Of a DNA stretch of 64,000 nucleotides, positions 17,116-25,668 are shown in pieces. Positions within the stretch are counted from its first letter, which is position 1. Every line of letters begins with the position of its first letter. Below the pieces are notes generated by a model. It saw nothing but the letters and a program-made list of their open reading frames with translations. It ran no database searches and was not told the DNA's origin. The translations under genes were made by a program, and so were the position numbers. The DNA lies in contig JAWKTB010000001.1 of the NCBI GenBank assembly GCA_041402005.1, forward strand, positions 124,001 to 188,000, in the 5' to 3' direction. Origin of the DNA: JAJRXR01 sp041402005 (lineage in GTDB: Bacteria > Planctomycetota > Phycisphaerae > Phycisphaerales > UBA1924).

Positions 17116-18137
17116 ATCTCGCCCGCATACGCCCGCATCGTCTCCGTGAACGGCGCCGGCTGGAAGCTCAGGTGCGCCGACGCCTTGTCGAGCGAGGCCA
17201 GCGCATCCCGCGAGCCCATCCGGGCCATCCCCTCGTCGAAGGGCAGGGCGTCGCGCAGCCCGATCGCCGCCGCCGCCCGCGCCTTGGCCGCCGCCATGCA
17301 TCCCGGGATCCCCACGACCGGCAGCTTCTTGCCCAGTGGCAGCGCGTCACGCAACGATTCGAGCATCTCCCGCATCGTCACGCGCTCGGGCCCGACGAGG
17401 TTGTACACCTCCATCCTCGCCGCCTCGCGCACCAGCGACTCCCCGATCGCCCACGCCACGTCCTCGACACGCACCGGCGCCAGGCTCGGATCCTCGAACT
17501 TCGGCGGGCGGGGCGGCTTCCACGCCGGGTCCAGCCGCGTGAAGCACGGAATGAACACGTGCGGGAAGCTCCGACCCTCGCACCAGCTCTTGGCCTCCCG
17601 CATGAACTCCCCGTCGGCGCCGTGGATCAGCCCGGGACGCAGGATCGTCCAGACGAGCGAGCTGGCCCGCACCGCGCGCTCCGCGCCCCACTTCGTCCGC
17701 GCGTACGCCGTGTCCGCGTCGTCCCCCACGCCCAGCGCCGACATCTGCACGAACCGCGGAACCCCCGCCTGCTCGCACGCGCGGACCAGCGCCCGCGTCG
17801 TCTTCGTGTGCATCCGCTCGAACGTCTGCCCGCCGGGCGCCTCGCGGATGATCCCGATCAGGTTCACGCACGCGTCGGCGCCCCTGACGAGGCGGTCCGC
17901 GACGCCCTCGCGCAGCGCGTCGCCCTCAACGATCTGGACGCGCCCCGAGTCGATCGCCTCGTCGCCGAACACGCGACGAGCCTTGCCGGGCGTGCGCGTC
18001 AGCCCGCGCACCCGCCACCCGCGTCGGAGCAGCTCGCCGACGGCGTGCCGCCCCACGAACCCCGTCGCCCCGCTGACCGCGACAAGGCCCCGATCCTGCT
18101 CCCCGTTGTGGGCGTTTCGTCCCCGCGAGTCGTCCAT
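17112..18137 (-). CDS. NAD(P)-binding epimerase-like protein (atypical SDR)
   Basis: 341 residues. Rossmann fold with the glycine-rich loop VSGATGFVGRHAV near residue 20, RVRGLTRTP, VNLIGIIRE and a YARTKWGAE stretch that supplies the SDR YxxxK pair. The overall pattern resembles the atypical SDRs of the NDUFA9/NmrA-like group, which often bind NAD(P) without known catalysis. ATG at 18137 has AGGAGA 6 nt upstream. The stop codon falls in the right GGTGAGT array of the S23 locus, which suggests that the element inserted at, or replaced, the gene's 3' end. It is divergent from the ABC ATPase gene. Confidence 0.85.
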   Translation of the reverse strand: MDDSRGRNAHNGEQDRGLVAVSGATGFVGRHAVGELLRRGWRVRGLTRTPGKARRVFGDEAIDSGRVQIVEGDALREGVADRLVRGADACVNLIGIIREAPGGQTFERMHTKTTRALVRACEQAGVPRFVQMSALGVGDDADTAYARTKWGAERAVRASSLVWTILRPGLIHGADGEFMREAKSWCEGRSFPHVFIPCFTRLDPAWKPPRPPKFEDPSLAPVRVEDVAWAIGESLVREAARMEVYNLVGPERVTMREMLESLRDALPLGKKLPVVGIPGCMAAAKARAAAAIGLRDALPFDEGMARMGSRDALASLDKASAHLSFQPAPFTETMRAYAGEM

Positions 18138-18225
18138 GGGCGTCTCCTGAGGGGCAAGCCTAGGGAACCGGGGGCGGGCGTGGGGGATCGACACCCGCGT
18201 GTGGGGGGTTCGAGGGCGTTCCCCG

Positions 18226-18231
18226 TACGAT
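18226..18231 (+). promoter_or_regulatory. -10 box TACGAT, leaderless promoter of the ABC ATPase gene
   Basis: Six nucleotides separate it from the GTG at 18238; no Shine-Dalgarno site is present. Confidence 0.5.
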
Positions 18232-18237
18232 GTCTCC

Positions 18238-19053
18238 GTGACCCTCCGCGCCCACAACGTGGACTTCGCCTACCGGCGCGCTCGCCCCGTCCTCCGAGGC
18301 GTGGACCTCGAGCTCACCCCCGGACGCGTCACCGCCATCGTCGGCCCCAACGCCAGCGGCAAGTCCACCCTCCTGCGACTCCTGCTCGGGCGCCTGACGC
18401 CGACCAAGGGGCGCGTCACCCTCGACGCCCGCCCGGTTCACCGGTACCCGCCGCGCGAGCTGGCGAAGCGAGTCGCGTTCGTCCCCCAGAGCCCCTCGCT
18501 CTCGTTCTCGTACACGGTCGAGCAGGTCGTCCGCTTCGCGCTGCTCGCCTCGGGGCGATCGGCGCCCATGGGCGTCGTGACGCGCGCCCTCGAGCGCCTC
18601 GACATCGCCGACCGAGCCCATCAACCTTGGTCCGAGCTGTCGGTCGGTCTCCAGCAGCGCGTCGCCCTCGCGCGAGCCCTGGCCCAGTTGCTCGCCTCAC
18701 CCGCGGGCGACGACCGCTACCTCCTCGCCGACGAGCCGACCAGCGCCCTCGACCCGCGCCACGCGCTGGCGGTGATCGCGCTGCTGACCGAGCTCGCCGC
18801 CGACGGCGTCGGCGTCGGCGTCGTCCTCCACGACCTCTCGATCGCCCTGCGCGTCGCCGACGACGCTCTCGTCCTCGACGAGTCCGGGCGCCTCGCCGCC
18901 GACGGGCCCGTGTCCGAGACACTCACGCCCCACGTCCTCCAGCCCGTGTTCGGCGTCCGCTTCGCCCGCGTCGCCCCCAAGGCGGACACGTCCGCGCCAC
19001 CCGCCCTCGTCCCCGTCTCTACAATCCCCGCGCCCCCGCCGACGCGCGAGTGA
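18238..19053 (+). CDS. ABC transporter ATP-binding protein, FecE/BtuD-like
   Basis: 271 residues. Walker A GPNASGKST near residue 37, Q-loop VPQSPSLSFSYTVEQVV, a signature that reads LSVGLQQRVALARAL (G replaced by V in LSGGQ), Walker B YLLADEPTSALD and the switch histidine in VLHDLSIAL. The layout matches importers of iron-siderophores or cobalamin. Such ATPases need a membrane partner, and none is encoded next to it. GTG start at 18238 follows a TACGAT box by 6 nt, and the GTG at 18199 would overlap this promoter. A proline-rich membrane protein gene follows after 3 nt. Confidence 0.88.
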   Translation: MTLRAHNVDFAYRRARPVLRGVDLELTPGRVTAIVGPNASGKSTLLRLLLGRLTPTKGRVTLDARPVHRYPPRELAKRVAFVPQSPSLSFSYTVEQVVRFALLASGRSAPMGVVTRALERLDIADRAHQPWSELSVGLQQRVALARALAQLLASPAGDDRYLLADEPTSALDPRHALAVIALLTELAADGVGVGVVLHDLSIALRVADDALVLDESGRLAADGPVSETLTPHVLQPVFGVRFARVAPKADTSAPPALVPVSTIPAPPPTRE

Positions 19054-19056
19054 ACC

Positions 19057-19800
19057 ATGCCCAACTGGCTCAACGGCAACATCGTCCAGATCCTCTTCGT
19101 GCTGATCTTCGTCGGCATGAGCTTCTTTGGGTGGGTCATCAAGGAGCTCCAGAAGCAGGCCGAGCGCAAGCGCCTCGAGACCGAGCTCCAGCGCCGACGC
19201 ATGGAGGCGATGCGCACCGGTCGCGTCGAGGAGTCGCAGACACCCGTGACGCCGACGCCGACCCCGTCCGCGCCGACTCAGCGCCCCGCGACACTCGAGG
19301 AGATCGCGGCCCGCCGCCAGGCCCAGCTCGACGAGCTCCGCCGCCGACGCGCCGCGCAGATGGCCCAGCAGCGCCCCGCGCCACCACAAGCGCCGACGCC
19401 CACAGGCGTTCCCCAGGTCGGCGCCCCCCCGGCCGCCCCGCACCAGCGCCCGCCGACGCGCCCTGCGCCCTACCCCGCGCGCCAGGTCCCGCCCCGGGCG
19501 ACGCCCAGGCCTGTCCAGGCGCCCCCGCGTCCGCAGGCCCGCCCCGTCCCGAGCCAGACGCCGCCGACCGCCCCCGTGCAGGCGCCGCCCCGTCGTCGTC
19601 GCCCGGCGCAGAGCGCTGAAGCCGGCGCACAGCCACTGCACGTCCCCACGCCCCCGGTCCGGGTTGGGGCCGCGGCCGGCGGCGCGTCGGCGCCGATCTC
19701 GATTCCCGCGCGCCTGACGCCCGACGACCTGCGCCGCGCGATCGTCCTCTCCGAGATCCTCGCGCCCCCCGTCTCGATGCGAGACCCCGAGACGCACTAG
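19057..19800 (+). CDS. Proline/alanine-rich protein with N-terminal membrane anchor
   Basis: 247 residues, family not recognised. One membrane helix at about residues 8-28 is followed by a charged helix (KELQKQAERKRLETELQRRR, probably coiled coil) and then a long Pro/Ala/Gln/Arg-rich, probably disordered stretch (residues 60-215). A short conserved-looking C-terminal motif, ARLTPDDLRRAIVLSEILAPP, closes the protein. The design is that of an anchored linker or scaffold. It is 3 nt downstream of the ABC ATPase gene and likely co-transcribed. High compositional bias makes homology calls unsafe. Confidence 0.7.
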   Translation: MPNWLNGNIVQILFVLIFVGMSFFGWVIKELQKQAERKRLETELQRRRMEAMRTGRVEESQTPVTPTPTPSAPTQRPATLEEIAARRQAQLDELRRRRAAQMAQQRPAPPQAPTPTGVPQVGAPPAAPHQRPPTRPAPYPARQVPPRATPRPVQAPPRPQARPVPSQTPPTAPVQAPPRRRRPAQSAEAGAQPLHVPTPPVRVGAAAGGASAPISIPARLTPDDLRRAIVLSEILAPPVSMRDPETH

Positions 19801-19806
19801 CCGCGA

Positions 19807-20580
19807 TCACTCGCCGACCGACGCCGCCTCCTGCTCGAGCGAGCGAGCTTCCTGCACCGGCACGCCGAAGACCTTGACGACGCGCCGCGTCGACTCCGCC
19901 AGCGCCCCGCCCCCGGGCTCGACCCACACGATCGAGTCGTTCGTGACGACCGTCGCGCCGAGCGTCATCTGAAATCTCGCGCGCACGCGCAGCGTCTCGA
20001 CCTCTCCCCCGCGCGTCCCGAACTCCTGTCGCCCGACCAGCTCGAGCCTCCTCAGCGCCGTCCCCGTCTGGATCACCTCGCTCTCGTCCTCGAGCGAGAC
20101 GATCCGCACATCCGACGTGTGCTCGAACGTCTCGCCGACGTCGAGTCGCGCCGGGGTCATCACCAGCGCCGGCTCGAAGTGGTACCGCGCCTGCCCGCGC
20201 GCCAATGCCTTGGGCGTCGCCGCGATGAGGCTCACCAGCGCCACCGACCCGTCGTCCTGGCGACGGAAGATCATCTCCCCCGCCGACTTCTCGTCGTCAT
20301 CGTCCCCGCTGGAGCGCACGACCCACGAGTCGTCGTCGAGCATCTCACGCGTCGAGGTCTCGACGCCCAGGACCTCGTGCGTCTTGGGGTCGAGGCTGGC
20401 CGTCCGGCGCACGCGCTCGTTCGGCGGGAACATGTCGTCCACCACCAGCGTCGCGGGCTCGCCCCCCTCGATCATCGCGCCCGCGCCCGACGGCGTCGGG
20501 GGAGCGCCCGCGCACCCGCCCACGAGAAAAACTCCGCAAGACAGCGTCAACACGCCGACCATCCTGATCCCGACACGCAT
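19807..20580 (-). CDS. Predicted lipoprotein of unknown function
   Basis: 257 residues. The signal sequence ends in a lipobox-like LVGGC (cysteine at about residue 23), so the mature protein is probably lipid-anchored. The rest is beta-rich and acidic, with no recognised motif. ATG at 20580 is supported by GAGGAG 7 nt upstream. It converges with the proline-rich gene and is divergent from the HEAT-repeat lipoprotein gene. I cannot assign a role. Confidence 0.75.
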   Translation of the reverse strand: MRVGIRMVGVLTLSCGVFLVGGCAGAPPTPSGAGAMIEGGEPATLVVDDMFPPNERVRRTASLDPKTHEVLGVETSTREMLDDDSWVVRSSGDDDDEKSAGEMIFRRQDDGSVALVSLIAATPKALARGQARYHFEPALVMTPARLDVGETFEHTSDVRIVSLEDESEVIQTGTALRRLELVGRQEFGTRGGEVETLRVRARFQMTLGATVVTNDSIVWVEPGGGALAESTRRVVKVFGVPVQEARSLEQEAASVGE

Positions 20581-20645
20581 GCCACGACTCCTCGACCGAT
20601 CGCCGCCCTGCCCGGGCCACTCGTCCCGTCCCCCGCCCCGGGTCA

Positions 20646-20651
20646 TATACT
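20646..20651 (+). promoter_or_regulatory. -10 box TATACT before the HEAT-repeat lipoprotein gene
   Basis: Eight nucleotides before an ATG at 20660, the spacing seen for other apparently leaderless genes. It favours 20660 over the ATG at 20702. Confidence 0.5.
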
Positions 20652-20659
20652 CGCGTCCC

Positions 20660-21508
20660 ATGCGATCGCGTGCAGGACTCTGGACGGGGGGAAGCGTCAA
20701 CATGCGCCGGACCGGGCTCGCGCTCGTCCTGGGCGCCCTCGCCTCCTCCCTGACCGGGTGCGGCTACCTCGACAATGTCAAGCCGGGCGCCAAGTCGCTC
20801 TTCGACGTCGTCAAGCCCACCGAGACTCCGGCCGAGGCCGCCGACATGGCCCTCGACCAGTACAACCCAGACAGCCGCTACCGGGGCACGCTCCTGCTCT
20901 CCAACGCCGCCTTCGGGGGCTCGGACATCTACATCGAGCTCTACGAGGATGCCGCCCGCGACGAGGACGCCGGCGTCCGCTGGGCGGGCGTTCGCGCCCT
21001 GGGCGTGCACGGCTCGCCTGAGCACGTCCCCCTCCTCATCGAGCGACTCATCAAGGACCCAGACCGCCTGGTGCGCGCCGAGGCCGCCCGCGCCCTGCAG
21101 CGCATCCACAACCCCGTCGCGATCGACCCGCTCCTGCAGGCGATCCGCCTGAAGTCAGAGTCCGAGCCCGAGGTGCGAGCCGCCGCCGCCGACGCGCTGG
21201 GTCAGTACGCCGAGCGCCGCGTCGTGCAGGGACTCATCGCGGCGCTCAACGATCCCGCGCTCGTCGTGAACCACGCGACGCTCAAGTCGCTGCGGACGTT
21301 GACGGGCCAGGACTTCGGCCTCGAGACCCGCGCGTGGCTCGACTGGGTGGACTCGACCGACGACCTCTTCGCGGCGCGCACGCCATACACCTACCCCGCG
21401 TTCCAGCGAGACAAGCGCCTGCTCGAGTACTTCCCCTTCATGTCCCAACCCCCCAACGAGACGCCCTCCACCCCCGTCGGCCTGCCCCCCCAAGAAGTCG
21501 GCGGCTGA
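20660..21508 (+). CDS. HEAT-repeat lipoprotein
   Basis: 282 residues from ATG 20660, or 268 from ATG 20702. The signal peptide ends in the lipobox LTGC. Several HEAT/PBS-lyase-like helical repeats lie in the middle: VRWAGVRALGVHG, VRAEAARALQRIHN, VRAAAADALGQYAER and VVNHATLKSLRTLTG. These fit a protein-binding scaffold rather than an enzyme. The C-terminus is proline-rich and ends VGG. The start is uncertain: the TATACT box suits a leaderless start at 20660, whereas 20702 has only a weak G-rich site upstream. A terminator follows at 21550. Confidence 0.82.
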   Translation: MRSRAGLWTGGSVNMRRTGLALVLGALASSLTGCGYLDNVKPGAKSLFDVVKPTETPAEAADMALDQYNPDSRYRGTLLLSNAAFGGSDIYIELYEDAARDEDAGVRWAGVRALGVHGSPEHVPLLIERLIKDPDRLVRAEAARALQRIHNPVAIDPLLQAIRLKSESEPEVRAAAADALGQYAERRVVQGLIAALNDPALVVNHATLKSLRTLTGQDFGLETRAWLDWVDSTDDLFAARTPYTYPAFQRDKRLLEYFPFMSQPPNETPSTPVGLPPQEVGG

Positions 21509-21549
21509 GCCCGAGCGTCCGCGCCAACACATCCGATTTGTTCCCCCGA

Positions 21550-21580
21550 CGAGCCCCCGCGAGAGGGGCTCGCTTTGTTT
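21550..21580 (+). terminator. Rho-independent terminator after the HEAT-repeat gene
   Basis: An 8-bp GC stem (21550-21557 with 21565-21572), a 7-nt loop and the T-rich tail CTTTGTTT. Confidence 0.75.
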
Positions 21581-21656
21581 GCCCTGCGCCGATGCGAAAG
21601 AGTCCGAGAATCGCCGGTCCGCCAGATCCCCCCGCGCCGCCCGCCCGAGCCAACCG

Positions 21657-22694
21657 ATGGACCCTTCGGCGCCCCCGGCGCCGCGAGGAGCCCCACGCGT
21701 GCGAGCCGTCCGGTACGACGGGCAGAACGTCTTCATCGACCCCCGCGCCGCCGAGCCCGCGCCGCGCGAGGGCGAGGCCCTCGTCCGCCCGGTCCGCGTG
21801 GGGATCGGTCCCGCCGACCTCGCCGTCTGCCGAGGACTGCTCCCCTTCAAGGGCGTCATCGGGCGCGAGTTCGTCGGCGTCGTCGTCCGCGTCGAGGGCG
21901 ACAAGGACCACCCGCTCACCGCCTCCCGCGTCATTTGTGACCCGCTCGTCATCCCCGAGCACGACGACCTCGCCAGGCGCGGCCTGGGCGCGCACGCCCC
22001 CGACCGTCAGGAGCTTGGCGTCCACGGACGCGACGGCGCCCTCGCGCAGCGCCTCACCATTCCCGTGCGCAACCTGCACGCCGTCCCCGACGCCATCGAC
22101 GACGACCACGCCGCGCTCGCCGTCCCCCTCGCCGAGGCGATCCACCTGACCCGCCTCGTCGCCGTCGAGACCAAGCCGTACGTCACCGTCGTCGGCGACG
22201 ACGCGGTCGCGCTCCTGTGCGCCCAACTCCTGGCGGTCCGCAACGCCTCGGTCCGCGTGCTCGGTTCACTGCCCGGGCGCGAGTCACGCTGCGAGAAGTG
22301 GGGGATCGGCTGGCGCCAGGCGACCGACGTCGGGCGTCGCGCCGATCAGGACGTCGTCCTCATCGTCGACCCGAGCGACGAGGCGCTCGACCTGGCCCTG
22401 GGCCTCGTTCGCCCGTGCGGGCGCGTGGTGGTCGGGGGAGGTCCGCTCGGCTCGACCGGCTTCCGCGCCGCCCCGACGCCGGGCGCGAGCATCGCCCGCC
22501 TCGTCGAGCGCGAGGCCCGCCTGATCGGCGCGCGCGGCGGGCGCGTCGCCGACGCCCTGGGCGCCCTCGCCTCCATGCCCGGTCGCCTCGACCTGGCGGG
22601 GCTGATCACGAGGCGGTACCGCTTCGACGACGCGGTCGCCGCCCTCCGGGCCGCCGCCGAGCCCGAGCAGGTCCGGGTCGTCGTCGACCTGTAG
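21657..22694 (+). CDS. MDR-type alcohol dehydrogenase-like protein lacking zinc ligands
   Basis: 345 residues with the medium-chain dehydrogenase/reductase order. The catalytic zinc ligands are missing: the usual C in GICGTD reads GIGPAD, and the GHE histidine reads GREFVG. The four-cysteine structural zinc lobe is also absent, and the NAD(P) loop reads VVGDDAVALL instead of GxGxxG. The rest (LAVPLAEAIHLTRL, VILIVDPSDEALDLAL, RLDLAGLITRRYRFDDAVAAL) aligns with the family. It may be a pseudoenzyme or a zinc-independent reductase with altered cofactor use. ATG at 21657 is chosen from where the family-like sequence begins; no strong ribosome-binding site is seen. Confidence 0.8.
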   Translation: MDPSAPPAPRGAPRVRAVRYDGQNVFIDPRAAEPAPREGEALVRPVRVGIGPADLAVCRGLLPFKGVIGREFVGVVVRVEGDKDHPLTASRVICDPLVIPEHDDLARRGLGAHAPDRQELGVHGRDGALAQRLTIPVRNLHAVPDAIDDDHAALAVPLAEAIHLTRLVAVETKPYVTVVGDDAVALLCAQLLAVRNASVRVLGSLPGRESRCEKWGIGWRQATDVGRRADQDVVLIVDPSDEALDLALGLVRPCGRVVVGGGPLGSTGFRAAPTPGASIARLVEREARLIGARGGRVADALGALASMPGRLDLAGLITRRYRFDDAVAALRAAAEPEQVRVVVDL

Positions 22695-22716
22695 GCGCCA
22701 ACGCACACGCTTCGGA

Positions 22717-22722
22717 TATGCT
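22717..22722 (+). promoter_or_regulatory. -10 box TATGCT of the DUF4190-pseudopilin gene
   Basis: Nine nucleotides before the ATG at 22732; no Shine-Dalgarno in between. Confidence 0.45.
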
Positions 22723-22731
22723 CGCCCGCCT

Positions 22732-23253
22732 ATGAGCAACCCACAACGTGGCGGATCCAACGGCCTGGGCATCGCCGGCTTCATCGTCTCGCTCGTCGGC
22801 ATCCTGTCGTGCGGCTTCCTCTCGCCCATCGGCCTCCTCTTCTCCTTCTTCGCCCTCTTCAAGCGCCCCCGGGGCTTCGCCATCGCCGGCTTCATCCTGG
22901 GCCTGATCGGCTCGCTGTGGATCATCATCATCCTCGTGATCATCTTCGCGATCTTCGGGCTCAGCATCGCCGCCGTCAGCTCGATGGGGCTCGGCGGCAT
23001 GATCGAGGTCATCGGCGACTCGATCAAGATCCACGGCGCGGTCGTGCAGTACTACAACACCAACGGCGCCGTCCCCTCCACACTCAGCGTCCTCAGCCTC
23101 GACTCCGACACCCTCACCGACCCCTGGGGCAACCCGTACCGCTACGAGATCGACGTGGACGGGCGCCACTACACCATCTCCACCTCCGGCGCCGACGGCG
23201 TCTGGGACACCGACGACGACTTCTCCTTCGACCAGGACGCCGCCCAGCAGTAG
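22732..23253 (+). CDS. DUF4190-like membrane protein fused to a GspG-type pseudopilin C-terminus
   Basis: 173 residues. Residues 12-90 form two or three membrane helices with the GLGIAGFIVSLVGI and FAIAGFILGLIGSLW pattern of DUF4190 proteins. The C-terminal 70 residues read like the globular end of the major pseudopilin GspG: VQYYNTNGAVPSTLSVL, then DPWGNPYRYEID, then YTISTSGADGVWDTDDDF, including the acidic calcium-site region. A prepilin peptidase site is not evident, so the pilin-type domain is displayed from a membrane anchor instead of an N-terminal pilin helix. Confidence 0.8.
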   Translation: MSNPQRGGSNGLGIAGFIVSLVGILSCGFLSPIGLLFSFFALFKRPRGFAIAGFILGLIGSLWIIIILVIIFAIFGLSIAAVSSMGLGGMIEVIGDSIKIHGAVVQYYNTNGAVPSTLSVLSLDSDTLTDPWGNPYRYEIDVDGRHYTISTSGADGVWDTDDDFSFDQDAAQQ

Positions 23254-23263
23254 CCGCCCTCAC

Positions 23264-23346
23264 GAACACGAAGGCCGCGAAGAGCGCCAAGCACTCGAAG
23301 TCAAGAGAGGGTTTCCCTCTTCGAGCCCTTCGCGACCTTCGCGTTC
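23264..23346. repeat. Inverted repeat, 19-bp arms with two mismatches
   Basis: Arms 23264-23282 and 23328-23346, with an internal AGAGGG/CCCTCT hairpin. The right arm (CTTCGCGACCTTCGCGTTC) resembles a dispersed repeat I recall from many bacterial genomes. It lies between convergent genes and may also act as a terminator. Confidence 0.7.
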
Positions 23347-23365
23347 AATCAGATTGACGTGAAGA

Positions 23366-24646
23366 TCACCAGAGCACGCGCGTCCGGATGGTCTCCGGGA
23401 TCTTCCGGATCCCCTCGAGCAATGGCGCCGCGTCCGTCGGGTCCACGTCCAGCACCACGTATCCGATCTCGCTGGTCGTGCGCAGGTGCTCGCCCGTCAC
23501 GTTCGCGCCCAGTGAGCTGATCACCGCGTGCAGCTTGCTCAGCACCCCCGGCACGTTCCGGTGGAAGTGCAGGATCCGGTGCGGACGCCGATCCTCGGGC
23601 AGCACGCCCCGCGCCGCCTCGCCCTGGTCGGGCAAATCAACCTGCGGCACGTTCACCGCCCCCAGCGTCGTCCCCTCGTTGATGAACCGGATCAGCTTGC
23701 CCGCGACCTCCTCGCTGATCGCGGCCTGCGCCTCGATCGTGCTCCCGCCCACGTGGGGCGTGAGGATCACGTTGCTCAGGCCCTGCAAGGGGCTCGTGAA
23801 CGACTCGCCCGCGCGGGCGGGCTCCTCCGGGAAGACGTCCACCGCCGCCCCCCCGAGGCGCCCCGTCTTGACCGCCGCCGCGAGGGCGTCCACGTCCACG
23901 ACGCTCCCCCGCGCGTTGTTGATCAGCATGGCGCCGGGCTTCATCCGCCCGATCTCGCGGGCGCCGATCATCCCCTTGGTCGTCGGCGTCGCCGGCACGT
24001 GCAGCGTCACCACGTCCGCACGCTCGAGCAACTCCCCCAACGACCCGCACGCCCGCGCGTTGCCCAGGGGCAGCTTCGCCTCGACGTCGTAGTACACGAC
24101 GACCATCCCCATCGCCTCAGCGAGCACCGACACCTGCGACCCGATGTGCCCGTACCCGACGATCCCCAGCGTCTTGCCACGCACCTCGTGCGACCCGGCG
24201 CTCGACTTGTCCCACACCCCGGCGTGCATCTTGCCCGACCGGTCGAACATCCGACGGTGCAGCGCGATCACCTCGCTGATCGTCATCTCCGCCACTGACC
24301 GTGTGTTGCTGAACGGCGCATTGAACACCGGCACGCCCCGGGCCGCCGCGCCCTCCAGATCCACCTGGTTCGTCCCCGCGCAGAAGCACCCGACCGCGAG
24401 CAGGCGCCCCGCGCCGTCCAGCGTCCCCTCGTCGATCTGGGTCTTGGAGCGGATGCCCAGCACGTGCGCCTCCGCCGCGGCTTGCGCCAAGGCGTCGCCC
24501 GTCAACGCCCCCGCCAGCGTCACCACGTCGAACCCCGCTGCGATGAGACGCTGGGCCCCCGCCTCGTGCACGCCCTCGGCGAGCACGATCCGGATCTTGT
24601 CCTTCGGAAAACTCGTCTTCGCGGGTGTCATCGAGGCCTGGCTCAT
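23366..24646 (-). CDS. serA: D-3-phosphoglycerate dehydrogenase with ACT domain
   Basis: 426 residues, first step of serine synthesis (3-phosphoglycerate to 3-phosphohydroxypyruvate, NAD-dependent). Substrate domain with GCFCAGTNQVDL and NAPFSNTRSVAE, NAD domain with GIVGYGHIGSQV, the catalytic-arginine region NNARGSVVD, the PHVGGSTIEAQ histidine region, and a C-terminal ACT domain (HRNVPGVLSKLHAVISSLGANV) for serine feedback. The form is the shorter E. coli-like type. Its ATG overlaps the uppP stop as ATGA, so it is the second gene of a uppP-serA operon. Another ATG five codons later is possible. Confidence 0.95.
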   Translation of the reverse strand: MSQASMTPAKTSFPKDKIRIVLAEGVHEAGAQRLIAAGFDVVTLAGALTGDALAQAAAEAHVLGIRSKTQIDEGTLDGAGRLLAVGCFCAGTNQVDLEGAAARGVPVFNAPFSNTRSVAEMTISEVIALHRRMFDRSGKMHAGVWDKSSAGSHEVRGKTLGIVGYGHIGSQVSVLAEAMGMVVVYYDVEAKLPLGNARACGSLGELLERADVVTLHVPATPTTKGMIGAREIGRMKPGAMLINNARGSVVDVDALAAAVKTGRLGGAAVDVFPEEPARAGESFTSPLQGLSNVILTPHVGGSTIEAQAAISEEVAGKLIRFINEGTTLGAVNVPQVDLPDQGEAARGVLPEDRRPHRILHFHRNVPGVLSKLHAVISSLGANVTGEHLRTTSEIGYVVLDVDPTDAAPLLEGIRKIPETIRTRVLW

Positions 24647-25587
24647 GGGACGGGCGATTCCGGCGTGCTCGGGGCGACCATCGAAGTATCGGCAGCCCCG
24701 CCCCCGATCTCGACCCAACCCAGCGCGATCGCCCCCCCCAGGACCGCACACAGCACGATCCGGTACCACCCGAAGGGCTCCAAGCCGTGCCGCGTCAGGA
24801 ACGCGACCAGCCACCTCACCGCCAGAGCCGCGCTGACGGTCGCGACCACCAGCCCCACGATGATCGGCGCCCACCCGATCACGTCGAACATGTTGGGCGT
24901 CCCCGCGTCGTGCGCGTCCTTCAGGTTCTTGGCCAGCTTGTAGACGCACGCCCCGCCGAGCGTCGGCAGGCCCAGCAGGAAGCTGAACTCCGCCGCCTGC
25001 CTGGGCTTGAGCCCGACCAGCACGCCCCCGGTGATCGTCATCATGCTGCGGCTGGTCCCCGGGATCATCGCCAGCGTCTGCAGAAGTCCGATGATGAGCG
25101 CCTGGCGCCACGTCAGGTCCGTGATCTCGCGCGTCGTCTCGGTCTCGTCGTGCGCGGGGTCGGCTTCGAGGTGGACGCGGATCTTCCAGCGGTCGAGCAG
25201 GATCATGTAGACACCGCCCAGGGCGAGCGCCGCCAGCACCGGAACCGGGTGGAAGAGCCATGCCTCGATGAGGTCGTCGAGCAGGACGCCCAGGACCGCC
25301 GCCGGGATGAAGGCGATGATGATGTTGATCGCCAGGCGCAGCCCCGCCGGGTCCTTGCCGACAAGCCCCTTCAGCATCTGCACGACCCGAGGCCAGTACA
25401 GCCCGAGCACCGCCAGGATCGCCCCTCCCTGGATCACGACGTTGAACGCGTCCACGGACGCCTTCTGCGCTGGCGTATCCAGCCCCATCACCCCCGACGC
25501 AAGGATGAGGTGCCCCGTCGAGCTGATCGGCAGGTACTCGGTGATCCCCTCGACCAACCCCAGGATGACCGCCTGCCACAGCTCCAT
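24643..25587 (-). CDS. uppP: Undecaprenyl-diphosphate phosphatase
   Basis: 314 residues, integral membrane, recycles the undecaprenyl carrier used for peptidoglycan. The family motifs EGITEYLPISSTGH at 13-26 and PGTSRSMMTITGG, with its catalytic arginine, are both intact; about eight hydrophobic helices are visible. GGGAG lies 8 nt before the ATG, and a TACACT box on this strand at 25630-25635 is the likely promoter. It overlaps serA by four bases, an unusual pairing of cell-wall and serine genes. Confidence 0.95.
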   Translation of the reverse strand: MELWQAVILGLVEGITEYLPISSTGHLILASGVMGLDTPAQKASVDAFNVVIQGGAILAVLGLYWPRVVQMLKGLVGKDPAGLRLAINIIIAFIPAAVLGVLLDDLIEAWLFHPVPVLAALALGGVYMILLDRWKIRVHLEADPAHDETETTREITDLTWRQALIIGLLQTLAMIPGTSRSMMTITGGVLVGLKPRQAAEFSFLLGLPTLGGACVYKLAKNLKDAHDAGTPNMFDVIGWAPIIVGLVVATVSAALAVRWLVAFLTRHGLEPFGWYRIVLCAVLGGAIALGWVEIGGGAADTSMVAPSTPESPVP

Positions 25588-25629
25588 GCGTGATGCTCCC
25601 GGGCGCCTGCCCTCCTTGGGCGGGGCCCG

Positions 25630-25639
25630 AGTGTAGGGT
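25630..25639. promoter_or_regulatory. Overlapping divergent -10 boxes, uppP (-) and SpoU methyltransferase (+)
   Basis: TACACT on the minus strand (25630-25635) and TAGGGT on the plus strand (25634-25639) share two bases, so the two promoters probably compete for polymerase. Confidence 0.4.
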
Positions 25640-25668
25640 TCGGCGTCCAGGCCTCCCCGCCATCACCC

